Positions 13,690-25,577 of a stretch of DNA of 64,000 nucleotides are shown piece by piece (the stretch's first letter is position 1; the number at the start of each line of letters is the position of its first letter). A program made the position numbers and the translations under genes. The notes under the pieces were generated by a model. It did not search any database. It had not been told where the DNA came from and worked only from the letters and a program-made list of their open reading frames with translations. This stretch comes from Lasioglossum baleicum (lineage: Eukaryota; Arthropoda; Insecta; Hymenoptera; Halictidae). The stretch is taken from positions 34,912 through 98,911 of the forward strand of contig NW_027469574.1 of NCBI RefSeq assembly GCF_051020765.1. Reading direction: 5' to 3'.

Positions 13690-16600
13690 AGTGTTAAGGT
13701 GCCAGTCGCTAAAATGTATACAAATGTGTTTCCCTGATGCAGAGGTTACACTCTCGATACGGCGGGTTATCTTCACGGAAGATAAGGAATCCGGAAGGGA
13801 GTTTGACGTTACACCAATTGGTAACGGTCTCGAGCGGTTTGACTCTGCACTTTATTATTCATACCGTGAATTAAGGCGTCCATTGCTAACACTCTTCAGC
13901 ACATTTACTTCCGGAAAGTCTCGTTTCACTTTCGGACTCACAGGAGATATGAAGATATTGACTTGCCCGTTCGAATCTCAAAGAATGTAGCAACGTTCTA
14001 GAACGGATTGACCCTCGACCTTCTAATTCAGGCACGAAATTATGGTGCTCGACAGTATATGTATACTACTTCGTACCTCAGAACGCGGTGATAAACTCAC
14101 GATACAGTGAGTCAATTTTTCGGGGGGCAAGACATTCTATATGAAGTTTGGCCCTGCACCTATAGTTAATGTCCTGCAACGTGTTGACGGCCATCTCATG
14201 TATTCAAACGTGAGTTAATGTATCCATTGCCCATACTGTTCAGCGGTTGTACTCCCGGGACACCTGGTTTGACTATCGGAATCACAGTGATTCTGAAGCA
14301 ATTCAAGTAGGCGCTCGGATATCAAAGGAAGTGGTTGTATTACCGAAAGGCGTGACACCCGATGATCTACTTCAGGCATGAAGATAATGTGCACGCCATA
14401 GGAACGAATACTAATTACTTTCTCGGAACACGAAGTTATACTCTCGATGAAGCGGGCGAATATCGTGAAACGTATCGCGTTCGGTAGAACGATTGACTGA
14501 ATGCCAACTGGAAACGTTCTCAAACGGCGTGTCGTTCAGTTTCAATATTGATGCTATGGAGTATGATGCCAAGACTGTTCAGCGGATTCACTCCCAGAAT
14601 ACCTGATTTCAATCTCAAAATCACAGGAGTGGTGAAGCTATTGACTTTGCCGTTCGAACCACATATATCGTGGTAACGGTCTCGATGGGTCTGACACCAG
14701 ATCTTCTCATTCATACATGAAATTAACGCGCGCGTCACTAAAGTGAACCCTAATTCGCCCTCTGAACACGATGTGATACCCTCGTTGAAGCGGGTGTGTT
14801 TCGCCGAGAGTAATGTCTTGCGTTAAACAATTGACTTCATAACAATTGTTAACGACCTCAAACGGTTTGACGTTCTAATTTAATTTCAAAACCGTGAAAT
14901 AAAGTGTCTACAGCCAATACTGTACAGCTGATATAGTCCCAGGATACCTGGTTAGACACTAGGAATCGCAGGATGCATGAACCTGTTGACATAACCGTTC
15001 TATTCTGAAAGAAGGTGGAAACGTGCTGATGCGGTTTGGACCAGGATCTTCTAACCCATTCATGAAATTAAGGTGCCCCTCACTGAAGTGAATACTAATT
15101 TCGTTCTCTGGACACCAAGTTATACTCTCCATGAATCGAGTGATGTTCGCGGAGGGTCAGGTCATCGGTAAAACGTTTGACTTTATAGCAATTTGTAACG
15201 TTCTCAAACGGCGAGACGCGCTATATTGGTATTCAAACAGTGATATAACGAGTCCATCGCCAATACTATTCAGCGGATGTACTCCTGATATTCCTAGTGT
15301 GACTCACGGAACTGCAGGGTAGGTGAAGCTATTGTGATATATGTGCGATTTCACAAAGAAGTTGGTAACGTTCTGGAACGGTTTGACAATCGATCTTCTT
15401 ATTCATACATGAAGCTAAGGTGCCCGTTACTACAATGTATTCTAATTTATTTCCGCTTATACTAAGCAAACACTCTCGCCGCAGCGTGATAAGTTCTCGA
15501 AAGGTAAGGTAATTGCTGAAACGTTTGATTTTACACCATCTGGTAACGTTTTCAAACGTTTCCACGCTCTATATTGATATTCAAACCGTGACTTAAGCTG
15601 TCTATTGTCAATACAGTGCAGCCGATTTACTCCAGATATACGTAGTTTGAAACACGGAAATACCGGATAGGGGTAGTTATTGCCATCGCCGTTCCGTACC
15701 TCAATGACGGTGGTAACGTTCCCGAACTGTTTGACACTCGACCTTCTAATTCATACATGGAGTAAAGGTGCCCGTCACTGAAATGAATATTAATTTGCGT
15801 CTATGAGTACGAAGTTATACTCTCGATACAGAAGGTTAGGTTCACCGAATGTAAGGTATTCGGCAAAAAGAATGAGTTTACACCAATTACTAATGTTCAC
15901 AGACGGTTAGACCCTCTACATTAATATTCATACTGATAATTAAGGTGTCTATTTCCAATGCTGTTCAGCGCATTTACTCTTGGAATACCTGGTTTGACCC
16001 TCGGAATCACATGATAGATGATGCTGTGGTCCAAGCCGTCCGACTCCCAAGGAATGTGGTGCCGCTATCTATCGGCTAGGCAATCGATCTTGTACTCCAT
16101 ACATGAAATTATGTTGCTGTGACCAATGTGTATACTGATTTGCTTCTCAGATCACGAAGTTATACTCTCGATACAGCGGGTTATTTTCTCGGAAAGTAAT
16201 GCCGTCGGGTAAAAGTTTGACTATTCAAATAGATAACGATCTTCAACGGTTTGACACGCTATATTTCTATTAATAAATGACAATATGTTGCCCGTCACTA
16301 AAATGCTTAGTAATATGTTTCTGTGATCACGAAGTTATACTTTCGATACAGCGGGTTTGGTTTTCTGAAGGAACGGTCTTCTGTAAAATGTCGGACAGTA
16401 TTCCAATAGGTAGGGCCTTACGCAGGTTTGATGACTTACTTTACTAATAATAACACGAATTAACATGTCCATGGGTAGTACTGCACTGTGGAGTGACTCC
16501 CGGAATAACGGGTTTGACTTTCGCTATCACAGTACAGGAAAGCAATAGAATTAGCTGTGCCACGATCAACAAGGGTGGTAACGTTCTCCAACTGTTTGAC

Positions 16601-19600
16601 TAGCGATATTCCGATTCGGCATGAAACTGAGGTACCCGTCACTAAAATCAATGCTAATGTGTTTTTCTGAACAGGTCGTTATACTCTCTATACAGAGGGT
16701 TTAGGTCTCAGAAGGCAAGGCATTCGGTAAATAGTCTGACACTATACATATAGGTACCGTATTCCAAAGGTCTGAAGATCTACTTTAGTATTCATACCGT
16801 GAATTAACATGTCCATTGGTTGTTCTGCTCTGTGGATATACTCCCGGAGGACGTGATCTGACTCTCGGAATCAGAGGACAGGTTAAGCTGTTCGACCTAG
16901 CTGTTCGACTCGCGAAGAAGATTGTAACGTTCTCGGGCGGTTTTATTTTAGATTTTATTATCAAATCAGGAAAATGTGGCTCCCGTCTGCAAGTATGTCT
17001 GCTAATTTGTTACCGTGAACATTAAACAAGTCACTGGGTACAGTGGCGTACAGGAGGATATTCGGTAAATATAATGACTCTATGGCAATATGTAACGTTC
17101 TACAACGGTTTTACTCTGTACGTTAACATCTACAGCCGGAAATAGGGTGTCTAATGCCAATGCTGTACGGCGGATTTACTCCCGTCGTACCTGATTGGTC
17201 TCTCGGAGTCAAAGGATAGGTGAAGCTATTGAATTAGCAGTTCCACTCCCAAAGATGGTTGGAACGGTCTCGAACTATTTGACACTCGATCTTCTAAATC
17301 ATATTTGAAAAGAAGGCGTACGTCTGCTAAAGTGTCCATTAATATGATTCAGAGTATACTAAGCACGACAATGGCAAAAGCGAGTAAGATTCTTAGAAGC
17401 TATGGCCTGCGGTAAATAGCTTGACTCTGTAATAATAGGTATCCAGCAACGGATTGACATGGAACTATGTTATTTAAACCGTGAGTTGAGGAGTCTATTG
17501 CTAATACTGTATAATGGATTTACTCCCGGATTACCTGATTTGACTCTCGGAATCACAAGACATATGTAGCTATTGACTCATCGGTTCAACTCTCAAAGAG
17601 GGTGCTAAAGTTCTTGAACGGTTTCGCCATCGGTTTTGTGATTCATACATGAAGCTAAGGTACCCGTCACAGAAATCAATATCAATTTCTTTCTCTGAAC
17701 ACGAGGTTGTACACCCGATGCGGCAGGTTAGCTTCTCAAACGGTAAGGCATTCAGTGATACGTTCGACTTTAAAGCAATTGATAAAGTTCTCTCACGCAG
17801 TGACGCCCAATTTTATTATTCACTCCATGAATTAAGGTAACAATGGACAATCCTCTTCAGCGGATTTACTCTCGGAGTACCTGGTTTGACTCCCGGAATC
17901 ACAGAGTATGTGGAGCTCTTGATTTATCCGTTCGAATCTCAAGGAAGGTAGTAACGTTCTCGAGCGGTTTGCCCATCGATATTCTAATTCATACATGAAG
18001 TTAAGGTGCCCGTCGCTGAAATGCATACTAATTTCATTCTTTGAATACGTAGTTATCCTCGCGATTCAGTTGGTTACCTTTTCGGAGGGTAAGGTCTTCT
18101 GTAGAACGATTTACTTTATTCGAATTGGTAATGTTCAACAACGGTTTGAGGTTCTGCTTTAATATTCAAACCGTGAAATTGCCTAATGTCAATACCGTAC
18201 GGCGGTTATAGACGCGGATTAACTGGTTTGACTCTTGGAGGCGAAGTATAGGTGAAGCTGTTAACTTAACCGTTCGACGCTTGGAGAAAGTTGTAACGTC
18301 CTCGAAATGTTTCACGCATGATATTTCTATTCGTATATATAAGAGCGGTGCACGTCATGCAAATGTATACTAATATTTTCACGGAACACGAACATGAACT
18401 CTAGGTGTAGCGGGTTAGGTTCGCACAAGGTTAGGTATTCGGAAGAAGAAGGTCTTTACTCCAATTGGTTATGTTCTCCGTGGGTTTGACGCTCCATATT
18501 AATATATATGCCGCTGATTGATATGGCATATTGCCAATAGCATTCAGCGGAGTTACTCCCAGCGAACCTGGTTTGTCTCTCGGATTCACGAGATAGGTGA
18601 AACAATTGACATAGCTGAGCGATTCTCTAAGGAGGTGGAAACATTCTGAAAAGTTTTGACCCTCGATCTTCTCATTCATGCATGTAATTAATGTGACCGT
18701 CTCTAAAATGTAAACTAATATGTTTCTCGGAATACGAAATTATGCTCGCGAACCAGCGGGTTAGCTTCTTGGAAAGTTAGGTATTCTGTAAGTAGAATGA
18801 CTTTATACCAGTTGGTTCCGTTCTTCGACGATTTGAAGACCAGCTTTAATATTGAAGCCGTGAATTAAGGTATCTATTGCCAATTTTGTACCGCGCATTT
18901 GCTACTGAATACATGCTTTGACTGTTTGAATCTCAGGCTATTTAATACTATTGACTTAGCTGTTCGACCCTCAAAGACGGTGGTAACGTTCTGGAATGAT
19001 TTGACTCACGATTTTCCTATTCATACATGAAAATAAGTTTTCCATGTCTTGAAATATCTAATAATTTGTTTCCATGAGCACTAAGCAAGACACTCGCTAC
19101 AGCAAGTTGAGTTCTAGGAAGGATAGGTATTCAGCCACGGGAATTACTATATACCATTTAGTAATGTTTGCCGACGGTTTGACCCCCTACTTTAATACAT
19201 CAAGTGTGTAATAAGGTGTCTAGTGCCAATTCTCTGCTTCTCATTGAATTAGGTGTGCGACTCTCAGAAAAGGTTATAACGCTTTCGCACGGCTTGATTC
19301 GGATATTATTATTGATAGATGAAATTACGTTGCTTGCCATTAAAATGAATAGTAATTTGCTTCTCGAAACACGAAATTATACACTCGATTCAGCGGATTA
19401 TGTTCTCTGAACGTAAGGCCCATGGTAGAAATTTTGACTCTATACCAATAGGTAACAATCTGCAACCGCTTGACACTCTACTTTGATTTTCGAGCATCGA
19501 ATTAATGTGTCAATTGCCAATACTGTTCAGCGCATTTACTCGCGGAATATCTGATTTGACTTGCGGAGTCACAGGATGGTACGAAGCTATTGACATAGTC

Positions 19601-21209
19601 GGTCGAATCTCAAAGAAGGTGGTAACATTCTCAAACTGTTTGACCCTCGATTTTGTTATTCTCACATGAAGACTACTTCTCCGCCTGATAAAATGTATAC
19701 TAATTTCTACCATTGGAAACCATGTGATACTCTCGATACTGGGCGGTTAGGCTTTCGGAGGGTATGGCCATCCGTAAAACGTTTACCATTATAATAATCG
19801 GTAACGTTATCAAACGGATTGGTGCTCGACATAATTATTCAAACCGCGATCAAAGGTTTCCATGAAAAATAGTGCGCAGCGCATTGACTCGAGGAATACC
19901 TGGTCTGTCCCTCGGAATCATACGCAAATTGCAGCTATTGTCTTAGCCGTTGGGCTCACAAAGGAGGTGGTATCGTACTCCAACGGTTCGACTCTCGACT
20001 TTACAATTCGTACATGAAAAACAGTCGTCCGTCTGCCAATGTGTCTGCGAATTAGTTTCCGGGAGCACTAAGCATGGTACTGGCTACTGCGGGTTATGTT
20101 CTAGGAATGTTAGGTATCCGGTAAAGAGTCTGCCTTTGTACCAATTTGTTGTGTTCTCCAGCGGTTTGACTCTCTACTTTAAATTTAAACCGCGAATAAT
20201 GGTGTATATTGCCAGTACTGTAGGCTGCATTTAATCCCATAATACCTGGTTCGGCTCTCGGACTCATAGGATAGACCAAGCTATTGACATAGCCATTCGA
20301 CTCCGAAAGAAGTCAGCATCTTTATCGACCGGGTTGACACTTGATTATCTAATTCGTACATGAAATTAAGATGCCCGTCTCAAAAGTGTACACTAATGTG
20401 TTTCTCTGATGACGAAGCAGTATTCCAGATACAGCGGGTTAGATTATAGGAAGATATGGTCTTCGGTAGAATGTATGTGTTCATACCAATGTGTGACGTC
20501 TTACAACTGTTTGACAGTGTACCTTAATACTCATACAGTGATTTAAGGTATGTTTTGCCAATACTATAAAGCACATTTACTCTCGGAACACCTGGAATGA
20601 ATTTCGAAATCACAGGATAGGTGATGCTATTGGCGTAGCTATTTAACTCTCAAGGAAGGTGGTACCGTGCTCGAACGGTTTAACATGTGGTCATCTAAGC
20701 AATACATGAAATGATGGCGCCCACCGCTATAATGTATTCTAATGTGTTTCCGTGAAAACGAAGCCTACACTCTAGATACAGCGGGTATGCTTCTCGGCAG
20801 GTAAGACCATCGGTCATGATGATATATTCATACCAATTTGTATAGTTCTACAACAGTTCGACACTGTACTTTAATATGCATACAGTGAATTGAGGTGTCT
20901 TTTGCCAATACTGTCCAGTGGATTTTCCACAGAAATACCTTGATTGGCTTTCGGTATCACAGGATATGTGAGTCTATTAACTTGGACATTTGTCTCTGAC
21001 AGAAGGTGGCAATTCCATTAATTAATCTTCTAATTCATACATGAAATTACGGTGCACGTCACCAGCATTGTATATTATTTCGTACCTCTAAACACGGTGT
21101 TATAGTCTGGATGCAGCTGGTCAGTTTTTCAGAGGGTAGGGAATTCTGTAAGAAGTTTTATCCTACACGAATACGTAATGCTGTACATCTGCTTGACGGC
21201 CTGCTTTAT
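13690..21209 (+). repeat. Satellite array, plus orientation, block 3a
   Basis: About 21 to 22 units lie in plus orientation. Irregular places include an A half followed directly by another A half near 16265-16280, where the B text TATTTCTATT passes into A text GTTGCCCGTCACTAAAATG. A B half is shortened near 19236-19244, and an A half has lost its core near 21010-21025. The block ends in the B half at CTGCTTTAT, where the piggyBac-type element has inserted into the TTAA of the repeat. Confidence 0.92.
21206..21209. repeat. Left target-site copy (TTAT, from TTAA) of the piggyBac element
   Basis: piggyBac elements insert at TTAA and duplicate it. The left copy reads TTAT, one change from TTAA; the right copy at 23792-23795 is intact. 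Removing the element and one copy gives GCTTTAATACTCAAACCG, the normal B half-unit text, so the boundary is fixed by the satellite itself. Confidence 0.85.
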
Positions 21210-21240
21210 CACTATTCCTACCAAGACCGGTCGAATGACC
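21210..21240 (+). repeat. Left terminal inverted repeat of the piggyBac element (internally deleted)
   Basis: It begins CACTATTCCTACC and then reads AAGACCGGTCGAATGACCG. Compared with the right end it lacks about 27 bases between two near-identical short words ending in CTACC, the pattern expected from slippage or recombination between short direct repeats. The remaining parts match the right end well (11 of 13 in the first part). Confidence 0.8.
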
Positions 21241-21402
21241 GTTTATAAATTTTCAATTGGAATTTCTTACGTTCAACGTAAGTGAATCGCCTTTGAACTT
21301 TACGATCTTTCCTAATATATATGTACGAAACATTCTTCAATATGCACTTATTTTTTTATTGTTTATTTTCTGAGAAATATTTGTAGTCTGTGTAACGTAC
21401 CA

Positions 21403-21424
21403 CGACCGGTCATTTGACCGGTCG
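21403..21424. repeat. Subterminal palindrome in the piggyBac element
   Basis: The text CGACCGGTCA, TT, TGACCGGTCG is a perfect inverted repeat with 10-base arms and a 2-base spacer. The same GACCGG and ATTTGACC words occur in both terminal repeats. Subterminal repeats of this kind are known transposase-binding sites in piggyBac-type elements; that role here is inferred. Confidence 0.7.
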
Positions 21425-22020
21425 TATAATTTTTGCAGTTTTGCAACTGCTTCTCTCTAAGACACAATGCCAAAACTATAAAGTCGTTACAAACGAAAGG
21501 TAATGTAGCTGTATCACGATTTTATCCGAGAAATGCCATCCTGAAAATGGTTTACGGCACTTCCAAGTGTTTACAGCTCTCGCTCGACTATCAGGCTAGC
21601 GTTATTTATTTGCTTCATTGATATCTGATACGGACCAGACCCTCGAATGCTCTGACGCCAACTTCTCTACATTGGCGTATAATAAATAAACTTATAACTG
21701 AGGGAAATATACAGACGTCTTCTCATGAATCCAAATCAGTATAGTATAGCGACACGAACAGGGTGCATCCAAACGTGAAAGTCACAAAGAGCATACTTGG
21801 CAGTCTTTTATCATTATTTTGTTATATTTTATGTCGTATTACGTGTTATAAGTGCAATTTTCAAAGTAGTGAACGAGACTTATAATACGCCGCAGTAAGT
21901 TTCAGATTTTATCCTTTATTCATTTTTTTATCAATTTTGATATACATTTTCGTACTTTAGTTTTTATTTTCTCCGTTAAATATTTGCCCCAAAATATCAA
22001 GACGTCTGTGGGGTGCGAAT

Positions 22021-23637
22021 GTATTATTAGAGGGAATAAATGATATCGATGGAGAATGTTCTGAAGATGATCAGGAAATTCAGGATATGGAAAATGACAA
22101 TACGGAAAATTATGATCCATTTCATACCGACTCGAAGACGTATGAGGACGAAGGGAGTATTTCGAACGTACGTAGTCGATGAAAGAGAAGGTGATTTTTA
22201 GTTAGTTGCGGTAGTGAGAATGAGGAAGAGGTAAGCGAAATTGCGGTGGTCGGAACAGTTTGGCAGGAAGTAAAAATAGGGTCTAATCCTGGAAACGCAA
22301 CTGGTCATATTTTTAGGGAAACATCAGGCCCGACTGGGTACAGTAAACGTAATACTATGAAAGGCGAAGTTAGGACGGCATTTTCTGTGATAATTTATAA
22401 GAATAATACTGCAAAGTTACAAGCATTTATTGCAATAATGTATGCACGCAGCGCATGCATGTGGCTAAGAATATAGATATAGCAGTTCTATGTAATAGAA
22501 AGTGGGGCCCCCTTTTTTTCTCAAATACTATGAGCAGACATGACATTCCGGAGATTATGAAATTTATTCGTCTTGACGACAAATATCAACGAAGCCAACG
22601 ATTATAAACCGATAAATTCGCTATGATTTCCGAAGTTCGGTTCAAGTTTATTGACAACAGTCAAAATTGTTATAAATCAGGTCCATATATTGCTATTGAA
22701 GAACAATTGTTTCCAACGAAAGCCATGTGTAGATTCACTCAGTACATGCCCAATGAACGGGACAAATTTGGTCTAAAATTTTGGTTAGTATCCGATGTAC
22801 GTAGCAAATGTATAATAAACGGCTTTCCATATTTGGGAAGAGATGAAAGTAGAGAACCCTCAGTTCCTCTTGCATCGTTTGTCGCTATGAAATTAGCAGA
22901 AACGTATGTAGGATATGGAAATAATATAGCCACAGACAACTTTTTTACAAGCCAACCTTTAGCAACAAAACTTTTATTAAAAAAAAAACACTACGACTGT
23001 TGCGACAATTAGAGCGAATAGGAAAGTGATACCAGGATTGGCAAAACTGAAAAACGACGACATGACACTTTCCTTAATCAAACTCTATCGCTGAAATAAT
23101 TGTATGTTGACAATTTACAAAGCCAAAGCAAGAAAGAAAGATCAAATTCTCAGTTCAATGCACAACTCAGTACAAATTGAAGAATATGACACCCGAACAC
23201 TGGAGGCAATTCAAATGTGTAATATCACCGAATTTGGCGTAGATGTGACCCATCAAATGACCAGAAATTATTCGGTAAAACCAAATGCTCGGATATGGCC
23301 TTTGCAAGTATTTTTTAATATATTGGATTTAGCCGGGATAAATGCATGTGAGTTATGTACAGAAACTACGGGAGGAGAAATTGCCAGACAGGAATTTCTA
23401 TTTCAATTGGCAGAAGAACTTGCCATCAAATACCAATAAGAGCTCGGCAATGATAATCAATAAAAACCTATCGCATGTACAAATACAGGTTCCCGTGAAC
23501 GGAAAACATGTCATCTAAGGTATTGTAAATATAATAAGACGTACAAAATCTGTCTAACATGTAAAAAGTCCGTATGCGGAAAATGTACAGTTGAGAAGCC
23601 CATTTGGATAAATGCAACGAAAAAGAATAAAATGTAG
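22021..23637 (+). pseudogene. piggyBac-type transposase pseudogene (DDE_Tnp_1_7 core plus cysteine-rich domain)
   Basis: In life this enzyme cuts and pastes the element at TTAA sites in the nucleus. The relic can be followed through three frame segments. First, an acidic N-terminus (EDDQEIQDMENDNTENYDPF) leads to SGPTGYSK, with stops at 22180 and 22192. Second, after a frame change between about 22440 and 22505, NTMSRHDIPEIMKFIRLDDK continues through a stop at 22605 to EEQLFPTKAMCRFTQYM, FGLKFW, NGFPYLGRDE and ATDNFFTS. Third, after another frame change at the poly-A run 22978-22988, TIRANRKVIPGL runs to a stop at 23092, then FGVDVTHQM and WPLQVFFNILDLAGINA. Two more stops (23437, 23461) precede the zinc-binding domain (TCHLRYCKY, CLTCKKSVCGKC), ending at TAG 23635-23637. 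Of the three catalytic Asp positions, the first is Glu (22698-22700), while the second (22935-22937) and third (23242-23244) remain. No start codon could be fixed. The gene is inactive. Confidence 0.95.
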
Positions 23638-23651
23638 ATTATGTACTCTTG

Positions 23652-23657
23652 AATAAA
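23652..23657 (+). promoter_or_regulatory. Polyadenylation signal AATAAA after the transposase relic
   Basis: AATAAA lies 15 bases after the final stop codon of the transposase relic and inside the element. The placement fits a former 3' end signal, but the hexamer is common in AT-rich DNA. Confidence 0.45.
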
Positions 23658-23736
23658 AGAAAATATATTCTTATACTGGTAAACTGGCTACTGGTCTGCA
23701 TGCAATATTGAAAAATATAAGTTGTGAAAGGCAGCT

Positions 23737-23791
23737 CATTTGACCGGCCGCGGTAGGAATGGGTATACGAGAAATGTCGGTAGTAACAGTG
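23737..23791 (-). repeat. Right terminal inverted repeat of the piggyBac element
   Basis: Read on the minus strand it starts CACTGTTACTACC, runs through about 27 bases not found at the left end (ending in ATTCCTACC), and continues GCGGCCGGTCAAATG. The TTAA that follows at 23792-23795 fixes its outer edge. It appears to be the more complete of the two ends. Confidence 0.8.
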
Positions 23792-23795
23792 TTAA
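23792..23795. repeat. Right target-site copy (TTAA) of the piggyBac element
   Basis: An intact TTAA directly follows the terminal inverted repeat. It is immediately succeeded by TACTCAAACCGAGAACTCAGG, less its last base in the usual unit, which is ordinary B half-unit text. Confidence 0.9.
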
Positions 23796-25577
23796 TACTC
23801 AAACCGAGAACTCAGGTGTCTAATGCTTATACTGTACAGCGTATATACTCTCAGCAAATCAGGTTTGTCTCTCCTAATCACAGGACAGGTGAAGCTACTG
23901 ACTTAGCGGACCGTCCTACAATGTATGTGGTAAAGTTCTCGAAAGGTTTGACCGTCGACATCAGAACTTATTCGTGAAATTAAGGTGCCCGGAACTAAAA
24001 TGTACACTCTTTTGTTCCTCTGAACACAGTGTAATACTCTCGATACAGCGCGTTATTCTTTCGGACCGTAAGGTCATCAATAATACGTCTGAGTTTATAC
24101 CAACTGGTAATATTCTCAAACGGTTTGACGCTCTACTTTAATATTCAAATCGTGAATTAATGTGCCTATTGCGAATACTGCTCTGCGGATTATCTCCTAG
24201 AATTCCAGGCTTGAGTCTTGGAATCACAAGCGCAGGTCAGGCTATTGACAGAGCAATTCGATTCTTCTTGATGGTGTCAACGATCTCGAACGGTTTTGGC
24301 TCTCGATCTTCAAATTCATACCTGAAATTAAGGTGCCCCTCACTTAAATGTAAAATAATTACTTTCACTGAACACGACGTTATTCTCTCAATGGAGAGGG
24401 TGACGTTCGCGGTAGGTATAGCCTTGGGTTAAACGTTTGACTTTATAGCAATTGGACGCGTTCTGCAACGGTTTGATGATCTGGATTAGTAATCAAACCA
24501 TGAATTCAGGTGTATAATGCCAATACTCTACAGCGGATTTACCCTCTGGTACCAGATTTGTCTCACGGAACAACAGAATAGGTGTAGCTATTGACGTATT
24601 CGATCGACTACCAAAGAAGGTGGTATCATTCTGTAACTGTCTGACATTCTATCTTCTAAATGCAACGTGAAATTACGGTGCCTGTCTACAAAATTTGTAC
24701 CAACTTACTTCTGTGAACACGAAGTTCCACTCTCTTTACCGCCGGTTAGCTTCTCGGAAGCTAAGGCCTTCGGCAAAAATTTGACTCTATAAGAATAGGT
24801 ACCGTTTTGTAGCCGTTCGATACTTTACAATAATAAACAAACCGTGAATTAAGGTGTACATTGCCAATACTGTGCAACGGGTTCAGACGCGGACAAACTG
24901 GTTTGACTCTTGAAGTCACAGGATTGGTGGAGCTGTTAACTAAGCCGTTCGACACTTATAGAAGGTGGTAGCGTTCTCGAAAGGCTTTACTCATGATTTC
25001 TTTATTCATATATGTAAATAAGGTGCCCGTCATTAAAATGTATACTAATTTGCTTCCCTGAATACGAAGATATACACGCAACACATCGGGTTATGTTCAC
25101 AGGAGGATAAGTATTCGGAAAAAGGACTTTATGCAAATTAGTAATGATGTCCGTGGGATTGACTCTCTACTTTACCATACATGCCGCGGAATGATGTGTC
25201 TATTGCCAATTGTTTTTAGCGGCCTTACTCCCGGAACGTCTGCCTAGGCTCTCGGATTCACAAGGTAGATGAATCTATTGACTTAGGCGTGTGATTCTTC
25301 AAGAAGGTCGTAACATTCTGGGACGGTCTGACACACGATCATCCAATTCATAGTTGAAACGAAGCTGCTCGTCACTAAAAGACATACTAATTTGCTGCTC
25401 CGAACTCGAAATTTTGCTCTCGATCCAGCGTGGTAGCTTCTCGGATAGTTAAGTATTCGGTAAGTAGAATGACTATGTAGCATTGGTAACGTTCTCCGAC
25501 GGTTTACGGCCTGCATTAATATTCAAGCCGTGAACTAAAGTGTCAATTGCGAATACTGTACAGCACATTTACCCCCG
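23796..25577 (+). repeat. Satellite array, plus orientation, block 3b
   Basis: This continues block 3a in the same phase across the transposon, for about five units with A1 and A2 type A halves. It ends in a B half after GTACAGCACATTTACCCCCG, where orientation flips near 25577. Confidence 0.92.

Larger units (their letters stand above)
21210..23791 (+). mobile_element. Degenerate piggyBac superfamily DNA transposon, about 2.58 kb
   Basis: The element has piggyBac hallmarks. It sits in a TTAA, both ends begin with CAC, and it encodes a relic of a DDE_Tnp_1_7-type transposase with a cysteine-rich C-terminus (22021-23637, plus strand). The termini are inverted repeats: the left begins CACTATTCCTACC and the right, read on the minus strand, begins CACTGTTACTACC. 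Both continue into GRCCGGTCRAATGA. A further copy of this motif forms a perfect palindrome at 21403-21424. Sequence from 21425 to about 22020 is AT-rich 5' untranslated or degraded material in which I recognise nothing. From the stops, frame changes and altered active site, the element cannot encode its own working transposase. It inserted after the satellite array had formed. Confidence 0.95.

Noticed and set aside
21425..22020. A second gene or nested insertion in the 5' part of the piggyBac element
   Set aside because: The 62-codon frame at 21433-21621 has no recognisable features, and I see no boundary repeats.
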